64,000 nucleotides of DNA, taken from assembly GCA_009829735.1 (NCBI GenBank), contig CM020619.1, positions 33,458,283-33,522,282 of the forward strand, given 5' to 3'. Positions 11,246 through 21,589 of this stretch are shown here, one piece after another. Under the pieces are notes generated by a model. That model made no database searches. It saw only the letters and a list, made by a program, of their open reading frames with translations, and was not told the origin of the DNA. The DNA comes from Pyropia yezoensis (taxonomy: Eukaryota; Rhodophyta; Bangiophyceae; Bangiales; Bangiaceae). Within the stretch, counting starts at the first letter, position 1; each line of letters opens with the position of its first letter. Both the position numbers and the translations under genes were made by a program.

Positions 11246-11273
11246 GGGGGGGGGGGGGGGGGGGGGGGGGGGG
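11246..11273 (+). repeat. 28-nt poly(G) run
   Basis: Twenty-eight uninterrupted G just upstream of the transposase start codon (poly-C on the transposase strand). It could fold as a G-quadruplex, and its length is hard to sequence reliably. Confidence 0.9.
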
Positions 11274-11735
11274 AGAAAGTGCCCCGGGCGGGGAACGGGG
11301 AGGGGGAAAGAACCAAACGCGCCGGTGACACGCCGAAGGGGGGGGGCGAAGGAGCCGGGCCAAGTGCGCCCGGGGGGTGGAGGAGGGGGCAGTCCGAGCG
11401 CGGCGCTGGAGGTGGGGGTGGCGGGGGAGGGCGGCTGAGGGGCAGAGCGCTTCAAACGCGCGGGCGTGGTGGAGCCAGTGCGCTGTCGGCGCAGCCTTGC
11501 GGTCAGCTCACGTGAGGCGAGTCACGTCGTCTGTTCGATCTGAAGTAAAACTTGTTGCCACTTGCCGTAAATTCACAGGACCCGATCGATCAAGATGGGA
11601 ACTGAACTCCGCCATCGACCAAAGACCACCGCTTCCCGCACAGCGTGGTCACTGACGTGTGGTCACGGCACCCCTTAAGGGGCTAAAGTCGCACATCACA
11701 GCACAAACCACAGTACACGACACGCATTACCGAAT

Positions 11736-13229
11736 CTGTCCCAAGACCGAATCGCGTGACGTCTCAGGACCGACTCCGGTCTAATACACGGCGTTTCCAA
11801 GTCCTTCATCGATTGGAGAAGGGGATACTGAAACACCGCGCTCTTTAGGATGTCCGCGGACACGGAGTTTCCTCCACGATTTCAGCTCGCTGTCGATCTT
11901 ACGGACGACAGACCACCGGACAAAAGCGGGGACTCCCCGGTGCACGCCACGCCACTTTTCGGTCGGCCCTCGTGTCTGGGAAACGGCCACAGGCCAGCAT
12001 GTGGGGCGATCCTGCGAGTCTCTGGAGACTCTACTGCTGATCCCGGTCAGAGACAACCAATATGGAGCCGAGCTGCACACAGTCGCGGGAGCACTGCCCG
12101 TAAGAGCATAGCCAACGACGTTGTCCCTAACGTCGCCAATTCTAAAACGAATCTGCGATGTGTGTGCGTGTGACTGGCCCGCCCCGACAGAGCGGGCCTC
12201 CCCCCATCTTCCCTCTGAATCGGCAAAGGAGTTGCGGGGTAAGCCCAGTAGCACGCAGATTGGTGCGGTTTGGGCAATGCGGTGCTCTGGGAACGCCAAG
12301 TGACGTCCTTCGCAGTGCCCAGACACGTTCACACAACACATTGTGTTGTGTCCGGCTCCAGCGGAAGTACACGATCTCACTCCAGACAGGGACGCGGTCG
12401 AGCCGGAATGAGCGCGATCGAGCTTCTGAAATCGCTGCCTCGAAGGCTACAGCGCTGGTTTTGAGGCGACCGCTCGTCGATGATGAGGAATCGTGGAGAC
12501 ACGTGACTGCCCCTACGCTCAAATTTCTCTCAAACTTTCTCGGTCGTCTTGCCGCATGCTTTCACAGAGCCCGACCAGTGCAAGCCTGAATCTCCGATGA
12601 GGGGGAGATGGGGGGGGAGATACTCGACACGTCATTCGTGGCGTACAGTCCCAAGCCATGGAATCGTGTGAGTGTTACGACGTAACCGCCTCGGCCCATC
12701 GGCGGCCCAACATACATGGCACGGCGGGAAGGCACGATGACCTGGGGGTCGTGTGAATGGGTGCGAGGGGATGAGGATGTGATCGACGCCAGACGCCCTC
12801 TTGTGTTCAGGGGGTACAGAGAGCTGTACGGCTGTGAGAGATGAGGATGGGGCCACTCTGGACGACCTCTGCAAGGGAGCCGCGGCCCTTCGGGATAAGG
12901 TCTTGCAGAGGCGTCCGGCGTGGCTGGCGACCGTCGAGGGTTGGATGGGGACGCAAGAAATCGGGGCCTCTCCGTCGAGGCTCGTGTGGCTGAACGTGTG
13001 CATGTGGGGGGGACTTGCCATGGCCACGGGATCGCAACCTTTGCCACTGGGCGTACAAACATGAGCGCTCGTGAGCGACCGGCATGTCGGGTGAGCTGTG
13101 GGAAAGAAAAGAGAGGCGTCCCCGCTCTGGGGACGGGTGCGGCCGCATACCACCGAGCCGTCGTCTTTCGCGGCAGTCTCTCTCGGACGGGGTGCTTCCC
13201 CAGGCGGTTTGGAAAAGCTGCGGTGTTCG
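11736..13229. other. No recognisable gene
   Basis: Only short unsupported frames on both strands. A perfect 10-bp inverted repeat (ACACAACACA, one base, then its complement) lies at 12331-12351. The block ends where a truncated retroelement begins near 13230. Confidence 0.5.
12331..12351. repeat. Perfect 21-bp palindrome
   Basis: ACACAACACA-T-TGTGTTGTGT: two perfect 10-bp arms around a single T. No gene is nearby, and it may be chance or a cruciform-forming site. Confidence 0.6.
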
Positions 13230-13276
13230 TAGCTGGTAGCAACAAGTGGCCCTGTTAATCGACCAGGGGTTCCTCC

Positions 13277-14857
13277 TCACCCGTGGGTGCGTACACGGTC
13301 GCAACCAGTACTGATGCGTCCTTTTGTTCCACCTTCTCTTGCCCCGGTACTGAGGTAAGACTGAGGTTGCTCCCTTTCCCCTTGGGCTTCGGGGCTAAGG
13401 CGCACTTTGGGTGAAGCACCCTTGGCGTCCCCTAGCGACTTGCACATGTGCATCAGTCGACTGAAATTCGTCCGGGCCGAACTGGCTCCCCGTGCGGATA
13501 TTCGCACGTAGTTGGGTACTCCTGCGAGCAGGATGGCCCGTAGTTCCCCTTCTCCGAGAAGCTTTCCCAGCTCGTATTCGAGCTCTGGGATCCGGCGTCC
13601 GAACATCTCTTCATCCTCCCAGGACTGGGTGGTGGCGGTGCGAAGGGCCCGGAAGTGGTCCTGGCCCTTGTCCTCACTGAGATAGCTGCTCAGCAGCTCC
13701 TTGAGATTCCCACGGTAGTCCACCGCGGTAGCTGCGACCCTCATTCCCAAGATCGGAGATGCCTGGTGGAGGACGCCTCGTACCCGTTCATCAAAGAAGA
13801 ACGGGAGGATCTCCAGGGCCAACCCCTTGATACCAAGTGCCTTGTCTGCGGCTGCCTCGAAGCTGGTAAAGAAGCCAATGAATGCCAACGGACGTCCCTT
13901 AGGCCCTCCGAGCATGGGGACTCCCTTCATCGGGGTCTGCATGGATCGGATGGCCCGATGCAAGGTGTTACGCATCGATTACGATACGAGAGTAGTACGG
14001 TCCTTCAACCGGTAACGCTCCGGAGTCAGTACCGACCGGAAGACTTCGCTGAACATCTCCGTATCAGCGTCTTGGGTATCCAGTCGCTTTGCCAGTTGGT
14101 GAGTGAACTCATCGGACACCATCCGCTTCAATAAGCTCGCAGTAGCCTTCGCAGACTTGGCCTGTACGAGTAATGCTGCTAATTCCGGCCTAGGCGCCTC
14201 GGCTTCCCGCGTCGCTCGGCTTTCTCCGTCGTGGGGGTACTGGGACAGGGTACCCCCACCCTTAAATAGCAGACTTTGCTCCAACATAAGTATCTGCCGG
14301 GCCGTATCCACGGAGTCCGCTCCGGGTACTCCGAGCGTAGCGCTCCGTGTGACTCCGTTCCAACTCGGCTGGCGAGTCGGATCCATAACTTGCCCTATCC
14401 AAGGGATGTTCGGGAGTCACTGCGCCGGGGTCCGCCCCGGTAGACCTCGAGAGTAGTCCGGCCGGTTCAAACCGTACCAGTGTGGGAGGAATACGACGGG
14501 GTACCGTCGTGTGGCATGTTGACATCAGCACTGCCATTGCGTCCTCCGTACGTTCTTGACGAGTGTGGAGTCCGGAAAACCGAGCCTCGATACGGGCCAA
14601 TGATCCCATCAGGGAATCCCCTGGTGAAGGCGGCGGCGGAGTGAGTTCCGCCGAAGACAGTTGAGGCGGGCCTCCGCCCCCTGCCTTCCGAGCCGCACCG
14701 AACGTCGATTGGGCACCGGAGAGCATTGGCGTCTCAATGTTGTCGATCGGGTTACCGATCCCAGTTCCCGTAGTCACCGCCGGGGTCGGCGTCGACCCCG
14801 ATCCGGAATCTCGAGCGTTCCCCGTCTCTTGGGTAGATATAGTCACCATCATTCAAC
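13277..14857 (-). pseudogene. gag pseudogene (A family)
   Basis: It reads as gag of the intact element at 19398 in three pieces: 14852 to about 14262 (N-terminal Ser/Thr/Pro-rich part), about 14386 to 13979, and 13975 to 13277 (capsid-like helical core with a KELLSSYLSEDKGQDH-type block). The pieces need frame changes between them. The codon matching the start Met of the intact copy reads ATA. The zinc-knuckle end is missing because the element is truncated. No function is expected. Confidence 0.8.
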
Positions 14858-15047
14858 CGACGTAGCGGTCACCTAAAAGAAGAGATAGAGGGGGTGGGAA
14901 GGGGGACCTACCGATCGATCACAATCAAACATAACCACTCAACACATACAGCCAGATCGCAACACCACGAGCACAAGAAAAGGACCGACGCCCTATTCGT
15001 GTGCCAGGGCCGATGACGGCGTCCCCACTAGGGTGCCTGAAATCCGG

Positions 15048-15064
15048 CCCCTGCTGCTCCACCA
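15048..15064 (-). other. Primer-binding site, A-family fragment
   Basis: Reads TGGTGGAGCAGCAGGGG on the minus strand, directly inside the LTR edge. It is the same sequence as in every other retroelement in this window. Confidence 0.75.
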
Positions 15065-15065
15065 A

Positions 15066-15426
15066 TGTAGCGCGATTGGGAACCGTTACACGTCCGCTCT
15101 CAGGGAAGACTCACCAGAGGGGATCGGCGCCAACGTCACCGGGAGGCAAGGTTGCTGTCCTTGGAGCGCATGCCACGGCACCAATATATAAGCCTAAATA
15201 GGAGGGGTTTGTTGTTCTAACATGGCCGGCGGTGGATTTGCCGCCCGCCCCCTCGTGATAAACCCTCGGAGACACCACTAACTACCCCCCACCCTAAGAT
15301 GCAAGTCCCTCTGGTCATACGTGACTCACAGGTACAGTGACCAATACGAACTCCCTACTTGACAGCTAAGGATGAGAAGCAGCTCCCCTAACTAAGGGTC
15401 GCAATATGGTCGTCCATCATGCTACA
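15066..15426 (-). repeat. LTR (A family, diverged)
   Basis: 361 bp with TG...CA ends on the minus strand. It aligns along its length with the LTRs at 18810 and 29196 but is clearly more diverged (visually about 15-20%), so it is an old copy. Confidence 0.8.
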
Positions 15427-16035
15427 CTTGGTCTCCGGCGCTTGGAGCGCAAACTCAAGTTGAGCTAAGGTCACCAAGAAGGGACCTCGCCTGATGTCCT
15501 TTTCCATCCGCACGTCAACGTGTTGAACGTGCGAGTTCGACGTCGGAAGGTAGGGCCGGGGAATTTCCGTTGCGGCCCAAGTCAAGGTCGGCATGTCAAC
15601 GGGGCCCTCGGTGGCACCCCCATTCTCGAGCATGTTCTTGCACCGCTGCACGTCTTCGACCTCCCCCTCGTCGAGGAAGGCGAAGAGGTCCGTCTTGAGC
15701 CCCGCTGGGAAGCCGATCCGCCGGGGAAACTTTTCCCGTCGGCGCGCGTATACACGCCTCATCGACGACCCAACTCGGGCGTAACACTTTGAAGCCGAAC
15801 AGTCCACGAATCGCGGCCAGGGCGGGAAACACAACATACCCAGGTTCTTTCTTGAGCTGATGAGGCCTACCTCCGGGGAAGAGCCTACTGCCGACTCGTC
15901 GTCGGGCAGCGCAGGCATCCAATCCTCCGGAGCAACCACGGAGCTCCCGCTGGAAGTTCCGGCGGGCGCTAGAACGCGGGGCGTATCCTCCATACGGTCG
16001 TCGAGGGAATCTGGCTCCAAACCGTGATTCACCAT
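15427..16035 (-). pseudogene. Antisense ORF protein, truncated copy
   Basis: It starts at ATG 16035 in the same CC-ATG-G setting as the intact copies at 48096 and 32777. Shared blocks are S-L-D-(E/D)-R-M-E-D-T near the start, R-(R/V)-G-F-P, and the very conserved DVRMEKD(F/I)RRGP(Y/F)LVT segment followed by AQLEF. Between these it has diverged strongly, so it represents another subfamily. Homology ends at 15427, where the A-family LTR begins. Confidence 0.7.
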
Positions 16036-16391
16036 GGCTCCCTCTCAGTCAGGGGGAGGCAGCTCGGTTACTGCTGCCCGAGGCCCGCCTCTAGTTCAGG
16101 GGGACTTGGATCGGGGAAAGACAGGGGGCCTCCCCAGGTTGGGGTGGCTGAGGGTACGAGAAAGGGGAAGAGTTGGTGTGGATGCCGGTGAGCTTGGTGG
16201 TAATGTGCGCTAAGGTGAGTGCAAGCTGCCAAGTGGGCAATCTTGAGGAGGATAGGGGCGGTCGACGTGACCGCCTCCACGTCAGCGTGAAGTGCCGGGG
16301 GACATCGAGTCGCGCCCCTGGCGAGTGCGACACGCGCTCTTATACCCCCTCATAGGGCCGACCGGGTCGGTCGGAACTGAGAAGAGGGGAG

Positions 16392-16861
16392 TGTGCCAGA
16401 ACTGGCCCCCACGCAGGGGACAGGGCGCGCCACACGGGGTAGGGGGACAGCTGGTCTGACCCGTTTCTCCCTTTGCATTTTGATCCCGAAATTGCCGAAG
16501 TCAGGGATACTTTGTTTGACAGTGAATCCAACATGGATTTGAGGGTCTTCTGCATTTTATCGTCTTGAATTTTCGTGTGGCCCGGTGGGCAGGTGCTGGG
16601 GTGGGAGATTCTGAGTGGCGAGATTCTGAGGGGACCCTGGAGGGATACGGGGAGGGACAGCAGGGCTTGGCCTCGCTTCCCCGGCCCGACCAAGAAACTG
16701 TTGGACCACACACCTTTTTCTTGTTTCGCCGTGGGGGCATTGCCCCACAACAGAGATGGCGTGTGTGCGACTTGCACTTCTTCCGGCTCCCCCAACACGG
16801 GAGGCCGCCCTTGTGCACCACCCCAACTTGGGTGCTGTGTGTGCGAGTGGTTTTTGCCACA
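16392..16861 (+). repeat. LTR (B/C family, subfamily F)
   Basis: 470 bp, TGTG...CACA. The last 275 bp or so closely match the left LTR of element B. The first 195 bp differ from those of B and C, so the two halves of this LTR type evolve separately. Confidence 0.75.
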
Positions 16862-17129
16862 CGCACGACGTGGGTGCGGCGGAAGGGCACCCACTACGGC
16901 TTCACACCACACCTTCCTCATTCTGTGCCAATGGCGGGATCTGATCATGGTCTCGAGTGTGGTTTTGCACGGTACCGTGGAGGTACTCAAGTCGGTAGAG
17001 CCCCGCGGCCGCCATATGCGACGCCTCCGGCACCACCCTCTTCAAGAGGCGCAGGGACTTCGCGTGGCCGGCGTCCACTGTCGGCGCTACAGGCAGGGGA
17101 GTGCGCTGCTCATCAGCTGATAGGGGGAG

Positions 17130-18295
17130 GACGACGCAACGCGCAAAAAACCATCGTCCAGCTGGGCAAGCGCAGCGCCCCTGATTGTCGCCCGGACGAG
17201 GCTGTCGGGAGGATACCTCACGTCGCTCGCGGCCAACCTGCTGAAGACGGCCGTAGTGTCGCTCTGCGGGGCGACGTATCGCCGGCCGGCACGCGTGCAT
17301 GGGAGGGCCGCAGCGGGGCTGCGGCGAGCGTGTTGGCGCGAGGGGCCGCCGGCAGCGCCAATAGCGGCCGTGTTGGGCGGCCCTCAGGTGGATCGGTGCA
17401 GCGGGCCTCAGCCTCCTCGGGTGGGCGATCCTCCAGACATTCTGGTGGGCCATCCTCAGGAGTCACTTGTGGGCCGCCCTTGCGTCGCTCTTGTGGGCCG
17501 TCATGGGGAGGCTCTGATAGGCCGTCCTCAGGAAGCTCTGGAGTGCTGTCTTCGGGGGGCTCTGGTAAACTGTCCTCGAGAGGCTCTGGTGGAGCGTCCT
17601 CGGGAGGATCTGGTGCCGGGCCGGCCGCGCCCGGCGATGAACCCGTGCATCCTTTGCGCATCCCGACGTCGAATGAGGTCAATGACATGCAGAAGCGCTA
17701 CGTGGAGTGCCTCAAGCGCCTGATTGCGCGCTTGAAGCGGCCGGGCTACAATTAGCTGACGATAAACAAGCTCGGTTTTATTGAGCACTACTTCGTGAGG
17801 GAGGCCTCGGGGATCACGCAACAAGAAATGACAGCGGCCATGCGGCAGCAGTACAACGCCACGCAAAAGACGCGGGGCCCGGTCAAGCACGAAATGCTCT
17901 TCCCCCAAGGCCACCGGTACGGGTAAGGACAATTCGCGCAAGGCGCCCGACAGCGACGAGTCGAAGGCGGCAGCAGCGCCGTCGAGCAAGGGTCAGCTGT
18001 ACGAGCACGGCCAGCGCTCTACACCGTGACGGACCTGATGTCCAAGACCACGTGAAACCTGGAGAGCCCCCTGCTCGGGCTCGTGTTTGACGCCTGGGAA
18101 GAGTTGGAATACTGGACGTATCCCGAGGAGGACACAAACATGGACCACGGCGTGTACGGCCCGAAGCACGGCTCCAAGGACGATGGGTGGACCGAAGCCG
18201 CCAGTGCCCACTACTGGCTGAAGGGGCGCGGATGTACGAAGTCACACGCCTGCCGCATGGACCTCTTGGCGGCTGCGCGGGTGCTGCGCATCTAA
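17130..18295 (+). pseudogene. Broken gene of unknown family
   Basis: A plus-strand frame reads a Ser/Gly-rich repeat (about 17500-17625), then a helical segment (NEVNDMQKRYVECLKRLIAR) and, after an in-frame TAG at 17753-17755, the coherent LTINKLGFIEHYFVREASG and a Met/Gln-rich helix. Near 17925 the sense shifts frame to a Lys/Ser/Asp-rich linker, then returns for TVTDLMSKTT, an in-frame TGA (18053-18055) and a Trp/Tyr/Asp-rich end (FDAWEELEYWTYPEED). Two stops plus two frame changes mark it as dead. I do not recognise the family; a transposon partner protein is a guess. The 5' limit is uncertain. Confidence 0.45.
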
Positions 18296-18373
18296 GTCGG
18301 TCTCCATGCTATCGGCTCGTACCGGACCTACCGTGCCGTCCACGTCGTCGCTCTGACCATGGCCCAAATGAGA

Positions 18374-18804
18374 TTATTTTAGACAGCGGTACGTTGTGTG
18401 GGTGTTGATCGCGGGTTGTGAAGCTAACGGGGCGCTTTTTGTGTGGCGGGTGGTCTGCATGTAGCTTTTTGCCTGCACGTGCCAAGGGTCAAGGCGCTGA
18501 CTTGCCCCGCGGCTTATGTTCTTCCCGCTTCTGCTTTGCTTCATGCCCCTGCTCTCGACGGGTCTTGGCTTTGTTCTTACTGGGTCTGGGCATTGCTCTG
18601 CATGGTTCTGTTTGTTGCTCTCGAAGGGTCTCGTCCTTGCTCTTCTTTGGCTCTGCAGATCCGCTCGAGGCTCTTGATCCGCACGGTCGGCCTCAACTCC
18701 CCACGTGGTATCCTCAATTCGCAAACCCTGTCGTACCGCGCGACGTTGGTCGAGGAGTTTCATGTCGTCGTCGAGCAGGCCAGCCACCCTGCCTGTGTCT
18801 GGGC
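18374..18804 (-). other. Possible coding remnant split by element A
   Basis: A minus frame with a hydrophilic Arg/Asp/Glu-rich translation (GLLDDDMKLLDQRRAVRQG and following) ends at 18374 and is cut at its N-terminal side by the insertion at 18810. The sequence on the other side of element A (29563 on) soon meets a stop in the matching frame, so no complete gene can be traced. Weak. Confidence 0.25.
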
Positions 18805-18809
18805 GCGCT
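18805..18809. repeat. Target-site duplication of element A (left)
   Basis: GCGCT; the identical five bases follow the 3' LTR at 29558-29562. Confidence 0.9.
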
Positions 18810-19172
18810 TGTAGCAATATGGTTAGCCGTATTGTAACCCTAATATTAGGGGGGCTACTTCCAACCCTTAACTTTCAATTTGATAGTTCGTACTGGTCAC
18901 GGTATCTATAAGTTACGTATGACCAGAGGGACTTGCATCTTGGGGTGGAGGGTAGTTAGTAGTGTCTCCGAGGGTTTATAACGTGGGGGCCGGCGGCGAA
19001 TCCACCGCCGGCCAAGGTAGAACAACAAACCCCTCCCATCTGGGCTCCCATCTTGGTCCCGTGGCTTGCGCTCCAAGGACAGCAACCTTGGCCTCCCAAT
19101 GACGTTGGTGCCGATCCCCCTTGGTGAGTGTTCCCTGAGAGTGGACGTGCGACGGATCCCTATTGTGCTACA
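18810..19172 (+). repeat. 5' LTR of element A
   Basis: 363 bp, TGTAGC...GCTACA. A TATA-like ctataag lies near 18906 and could be the U3 promoter. It matches the 3' LTR at 29196-29557 at about 97%. Confidence 0.95.
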
Positions 19173-19173
19173 T

Positions 19174-19190
19174 TGGTGGAGCAGCAGGGG
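19174..19190 (+). other. Primer-binding site of element A
   Basis: TGGTGGAGCAGCAGGGG begins two bases after the LTR. By the usual rule it pairs with the 3' end of a tRNA that ends ...CTGCTCCACCA. I cannot name the tRNA without the tRNA set of this genome. Confidence 0.8.
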
Positions 19191-19397
19191 ACGGGTTTCC
19201 GTCACCCTTGTGGTGACGCCGTCTTCGGCCCTGGCACACGGATAGGGATCCGGTCCTTTTCTTGTACTCGTGGTGTTGCGACCTGATCGATTGTGTTGAG
19301 TTTTTACCTTTGTCTGTGATCCACTGTTACTCTCCCCAATCTACCCCCTCGCTCTCTTATTCGTGGTGATTGTTACGTCGGTTGACTGATTGTGACT

Positions 19398-21581
19398 ATG
19401 TCTACCCAAGAGACGGGGAACGTTCAAGATGACGGATCGGCGTCGACGCCGACCCCGGAGGTGACTACGGGAACCGAGATCTGGAACCCGATCGACAACA
19501 TTGAGACGCCAATGCTTTCCGGTGCCGAATCGACGTTTGGCACGGCTCGGACGGCAGGAGGCGGGGGTCCGCCGCAACTGTCGTCGACCGACCTCACTCC
19601 GCCGCCGCCTTCACCAGGGGATTCCCTGATGGCATCAATCGCCCGCATCGAGGTCCGGTTTTCCGGACTCGACGCTCGCCAGGAGCGGACGGAGGACGCA
19701 ATGGCAGTGTTGATGTCAACACGCCACACGACGGGACCCCGTCGTGTTCCTCCCACACCGGTACGGTTCGAACCGGCCGGACTACTTTCGAAGTCCACCA
19801 GGGTCAACCCCGGTGTTGCTACTCCTGGACAACCCCCGGACACAATGGGGTATGGATCCGACTCGTCGGCAGAGTTGGAACGGAGCCATACGGAGCGATA
19901 CGCTCGGAGCACCCGAAGCGGACTCCGCGGACACGACCCGGCGGATACTTACGCCGGTGGAGAGTCGGTTGTTGGCGGAGGGGGTACCCTCTCACAGTAT
20001 CCCCACGACAAAGGTGGCCAGGCAACTCGGGTTCCCGAAGTGCCGATGCCTGAAGTACCATCTTCGGTGGTGGAAGCTATGACCGCGCAGGTAACTGCGA
20101 GCCTACTGAAGCGGATGGAGTCCGATGAGTTTGCTCATCAACTGGCTAAGCGACTGGATATCCAGGACGCTGACACGGAGATCGTCAACGAAGTCTTCAG
20201 GTCGGTACTGACTCCCGAGCGTTATCGTTTGGAGGACCGATCTACCACCGTATCGGAATCGATGCGTAATACGTCGCACCGAGCGATCCGCTCTATGCAG
20301 ACCCTTATGAAGGGAGTCTCTATGTTCGGAGGGCCGAACGGACGCCCGTTGGCAGTCATCGGCTTCTTGACTAGCTTCAAGGCAGCCGCGGACAAGGCCC
20401 TCGTTAACGAGGGGCTGGCCCTGGAGATCTTCCCTTTCGTTGTTGATGAACGGGTGCGAGGCATTCTTCGCCAGGCATCCCCGATGCCGGGAATGAGGGT
20501 CGCGGCCACCCCCATGAATTTCCGTGGGATTCTCAAGGAGCTGCTGAGCAGTTACCTCAGTGAGGACAAGGGCCAGGACCACTACCGGGCCCTGCGCACT
20601 GCCACCGCCCAGAGCTGGGAGGATGAGGAGATGTTCGGACGACGGATTCAAGAGCTCGACTACGAGTTGGGGAAGCTCCTCGGAGAAGGGGAACTACGGG
20701 CCACCCTGTTCGCAGGAGTACCCAGCTACGTGCGGATATCCGCACGGGGAGCCAACACGGCACGGACGAACTTCAGTCGACTGATGCATATGTGCAAGTC
20801 CCTAGGGGACGCCTACCGAGTTCTACACCCGGAGTGTGCTCTGGCCTTAAAGCCCAAGGGTGAGGGGAGCAAGCTCAATCTTACCCCGGTACCGAGGCAA
20901 GAGAAGGTGGAACGTAAGGCCGCACCAGTACTGGTGGCGACCGAACATACCCCTACGGGCGAGGATGAACCTCTAGTTGACCAACAGGGCCACCTGTTGC
21001 TACCGGCGACGCCGGTGATTGATGAGCACGGTACGGTAGCGTACATCGCCCCGGCTGGGACCCAGTTCCAGGTCAACGAGGGAGCGGGACGGCGCGTCCC
21101 GTATTTGCGGACAACGGGGTATGCCCCGGTTACGGGTAACCCCCACCAGCCCCTGCCTACATGGGCAGTACGTACGGAGGCACCTCCGCAGATTGCGGGC
21201 CGACCCAACCGGTTGGGGGAGTCCATGTTCCGGTTGACCCAAGGACCCAAGGCCTACCAGGGAGCAGGCACTCGGGCGCCCGAGGGAGGCAACCGCAGCT
21301 ACGGGGCTACCCCGATGCGAACTCAAGGAGGGACCGGCACGTCCGGATGTATGTTGTGTGGGGATCCCCAGCACTGGGTGTCTTCCTGCCCACTCATCCC
21401 CGAGGAGTCTCGGCGGGCAGCGGCGCAACGCAAGGCATCCACCGGGGGGTATCCCGCCAGAGCACCCGGAACCGCACCGGGTAGGCAGCCAGCTCCAGGT
21501 GGAGTACTGGCTGTCGAGGAGGCACCTCCTCAGCCGGATGTCCCGGCGGACAGCACCCTACCAAGGGCGGGAAACGAGTAA
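19398..21581 (+). CDS. gag: Gag polyprotein, element A
   Basis: 727 codons from ATG 19398. An N-terminal Ser/Thr/Pro-rich part (1-240) precedes a helical capsid-like core (about 250-470, including LTSFKAAADKALVNEGLALE) and a basic C-terminal part with one CCHC zinc knuckle (C-M-L-C-G-D-P-Q-H-W-V-S-S-C, about 21349-21390), the nucleocapsid RNA-binding motif. The frame is intact and ends with TAA eight bases before the pol ATG, in a different frame. It should form the virus-like particle that packages element RNA. Confidence 0.9.
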   Translation: MSTQETGNVQDDGSASTPTPEVTTGTEIWNPIDNIETPMLSGAESTFGTARTAGGGGPPQLSSTDLTPPPPSPGDSLMASIARIEVRFSGLDARQERTEDAMAVLMSTRHTTGPRRVPPTPVRFEPAGLLSKSTRVNPGVATPGQPPDTMGYGSDSSAELERSHTERYARSTRSGLRGHDPADTYAGGESVVGGGGTLSQYPHDKGGQATRVPEVPMPEVPSSVVEAMTAQVTASLLKRMESDEFAHQLAKRLDIQDADTEIVNEVFRSVLTPERYRLEDRSTTVSESMRNTSHRAIRSMQTLMKGVSMFGGPNGRPLAVIGFLTSFKAAADKALVNEGLALEIFPFVVDERVRGILRQASPMPGMRVAATPMNFRGILKELLSSYLSEDKGQDHYRALRTATAQSWEDEEMFGRRIQELDYELGKLLGEGELRATLFAGVPSYVRISARGANTARTNFSRLMHMCKSLGDAYRVLHPECALALKPKGEGSKLNLTPVPRQEKVERKAAPVLVATEHTPTGEDEPLVDQQGHLLLPATPVIDEHGTVAYIAPAGTQFQVNEGAGRRVPYLRTTGYAPVTGNPHQPLPTWAVRTEAPPQIAGRPNRLGESMFRLTQGPKAYQGAGTRAPEGGNRSYGATPMRTQGGTGTSGCMLCGDPQHWVSSCPLIPEESRRAAAQRKASTGGYPARAPGTAPGRQPAPGGVLAVEEAPPQPDVPADSTLPRAGNE

Positions 21582-21589
21582 GAGGAAGG

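Larger units (their letters stand above)
5898..11735. mobile_element. PIF/Harbinger-like DNA transposon 1 (candidate ends)
   Basis: ATTCGGTAATGC at 5898-5909 recurs in reverse complement at 11724-11735, and similarity continues inward for about ten more bases (GTCGTGT) with a 1-bp gap, giving candidate terminal inverted repeats around a 5.8-kb unit. Inside are a SANT-like gene (+), tandem 219-bp repeats, a possible Ala-rich gene (-) and a Harbinger DDE transposase (-). Two genes, a DNA-binding partner plus a transposase, is the known Harbinger design. I could not find a clean 3-bp target duplication next to these ends, so the exact borders are uncertain. Confidence 0.5.
13230..15426 (-). mobile_element. 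Truncated Ty3/gypsy element of the A family (5' part)
   Basis: In minus orientation it holds one LTR (15066-15426), a primer-binding site (15048-15064), a leader and a broken gag that stops matching the intact A copy near 13230. Pol and the second LTR are absent. Its upstream (right) edge abuts the antisense gene of a B/C-family element at 15427, so it most likely inserted there; the left part was later deleted. Confidence 0.8.
15427..16861 (+). mobile_element. 3' fragment of a B/C-family Ty3/gypsy element
   Basis: It holds the 5' half of the antisense gene (minus, 15427-16035), the interval before the LTR, a purine-rich tract (gagaagaggggag) ending at 16391, and the LTR at 16392-16861. All gag-pol sequence is missing. 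The order and polarity match the 3' ends of elements B and C. Confidence 0.75.

Noticed and set aside
16565..17755. 396-codon plus frame as one gene
   Set aside because: Its first third reads through the LTR at 16392-16861; only the part after about 17130 looks coding.
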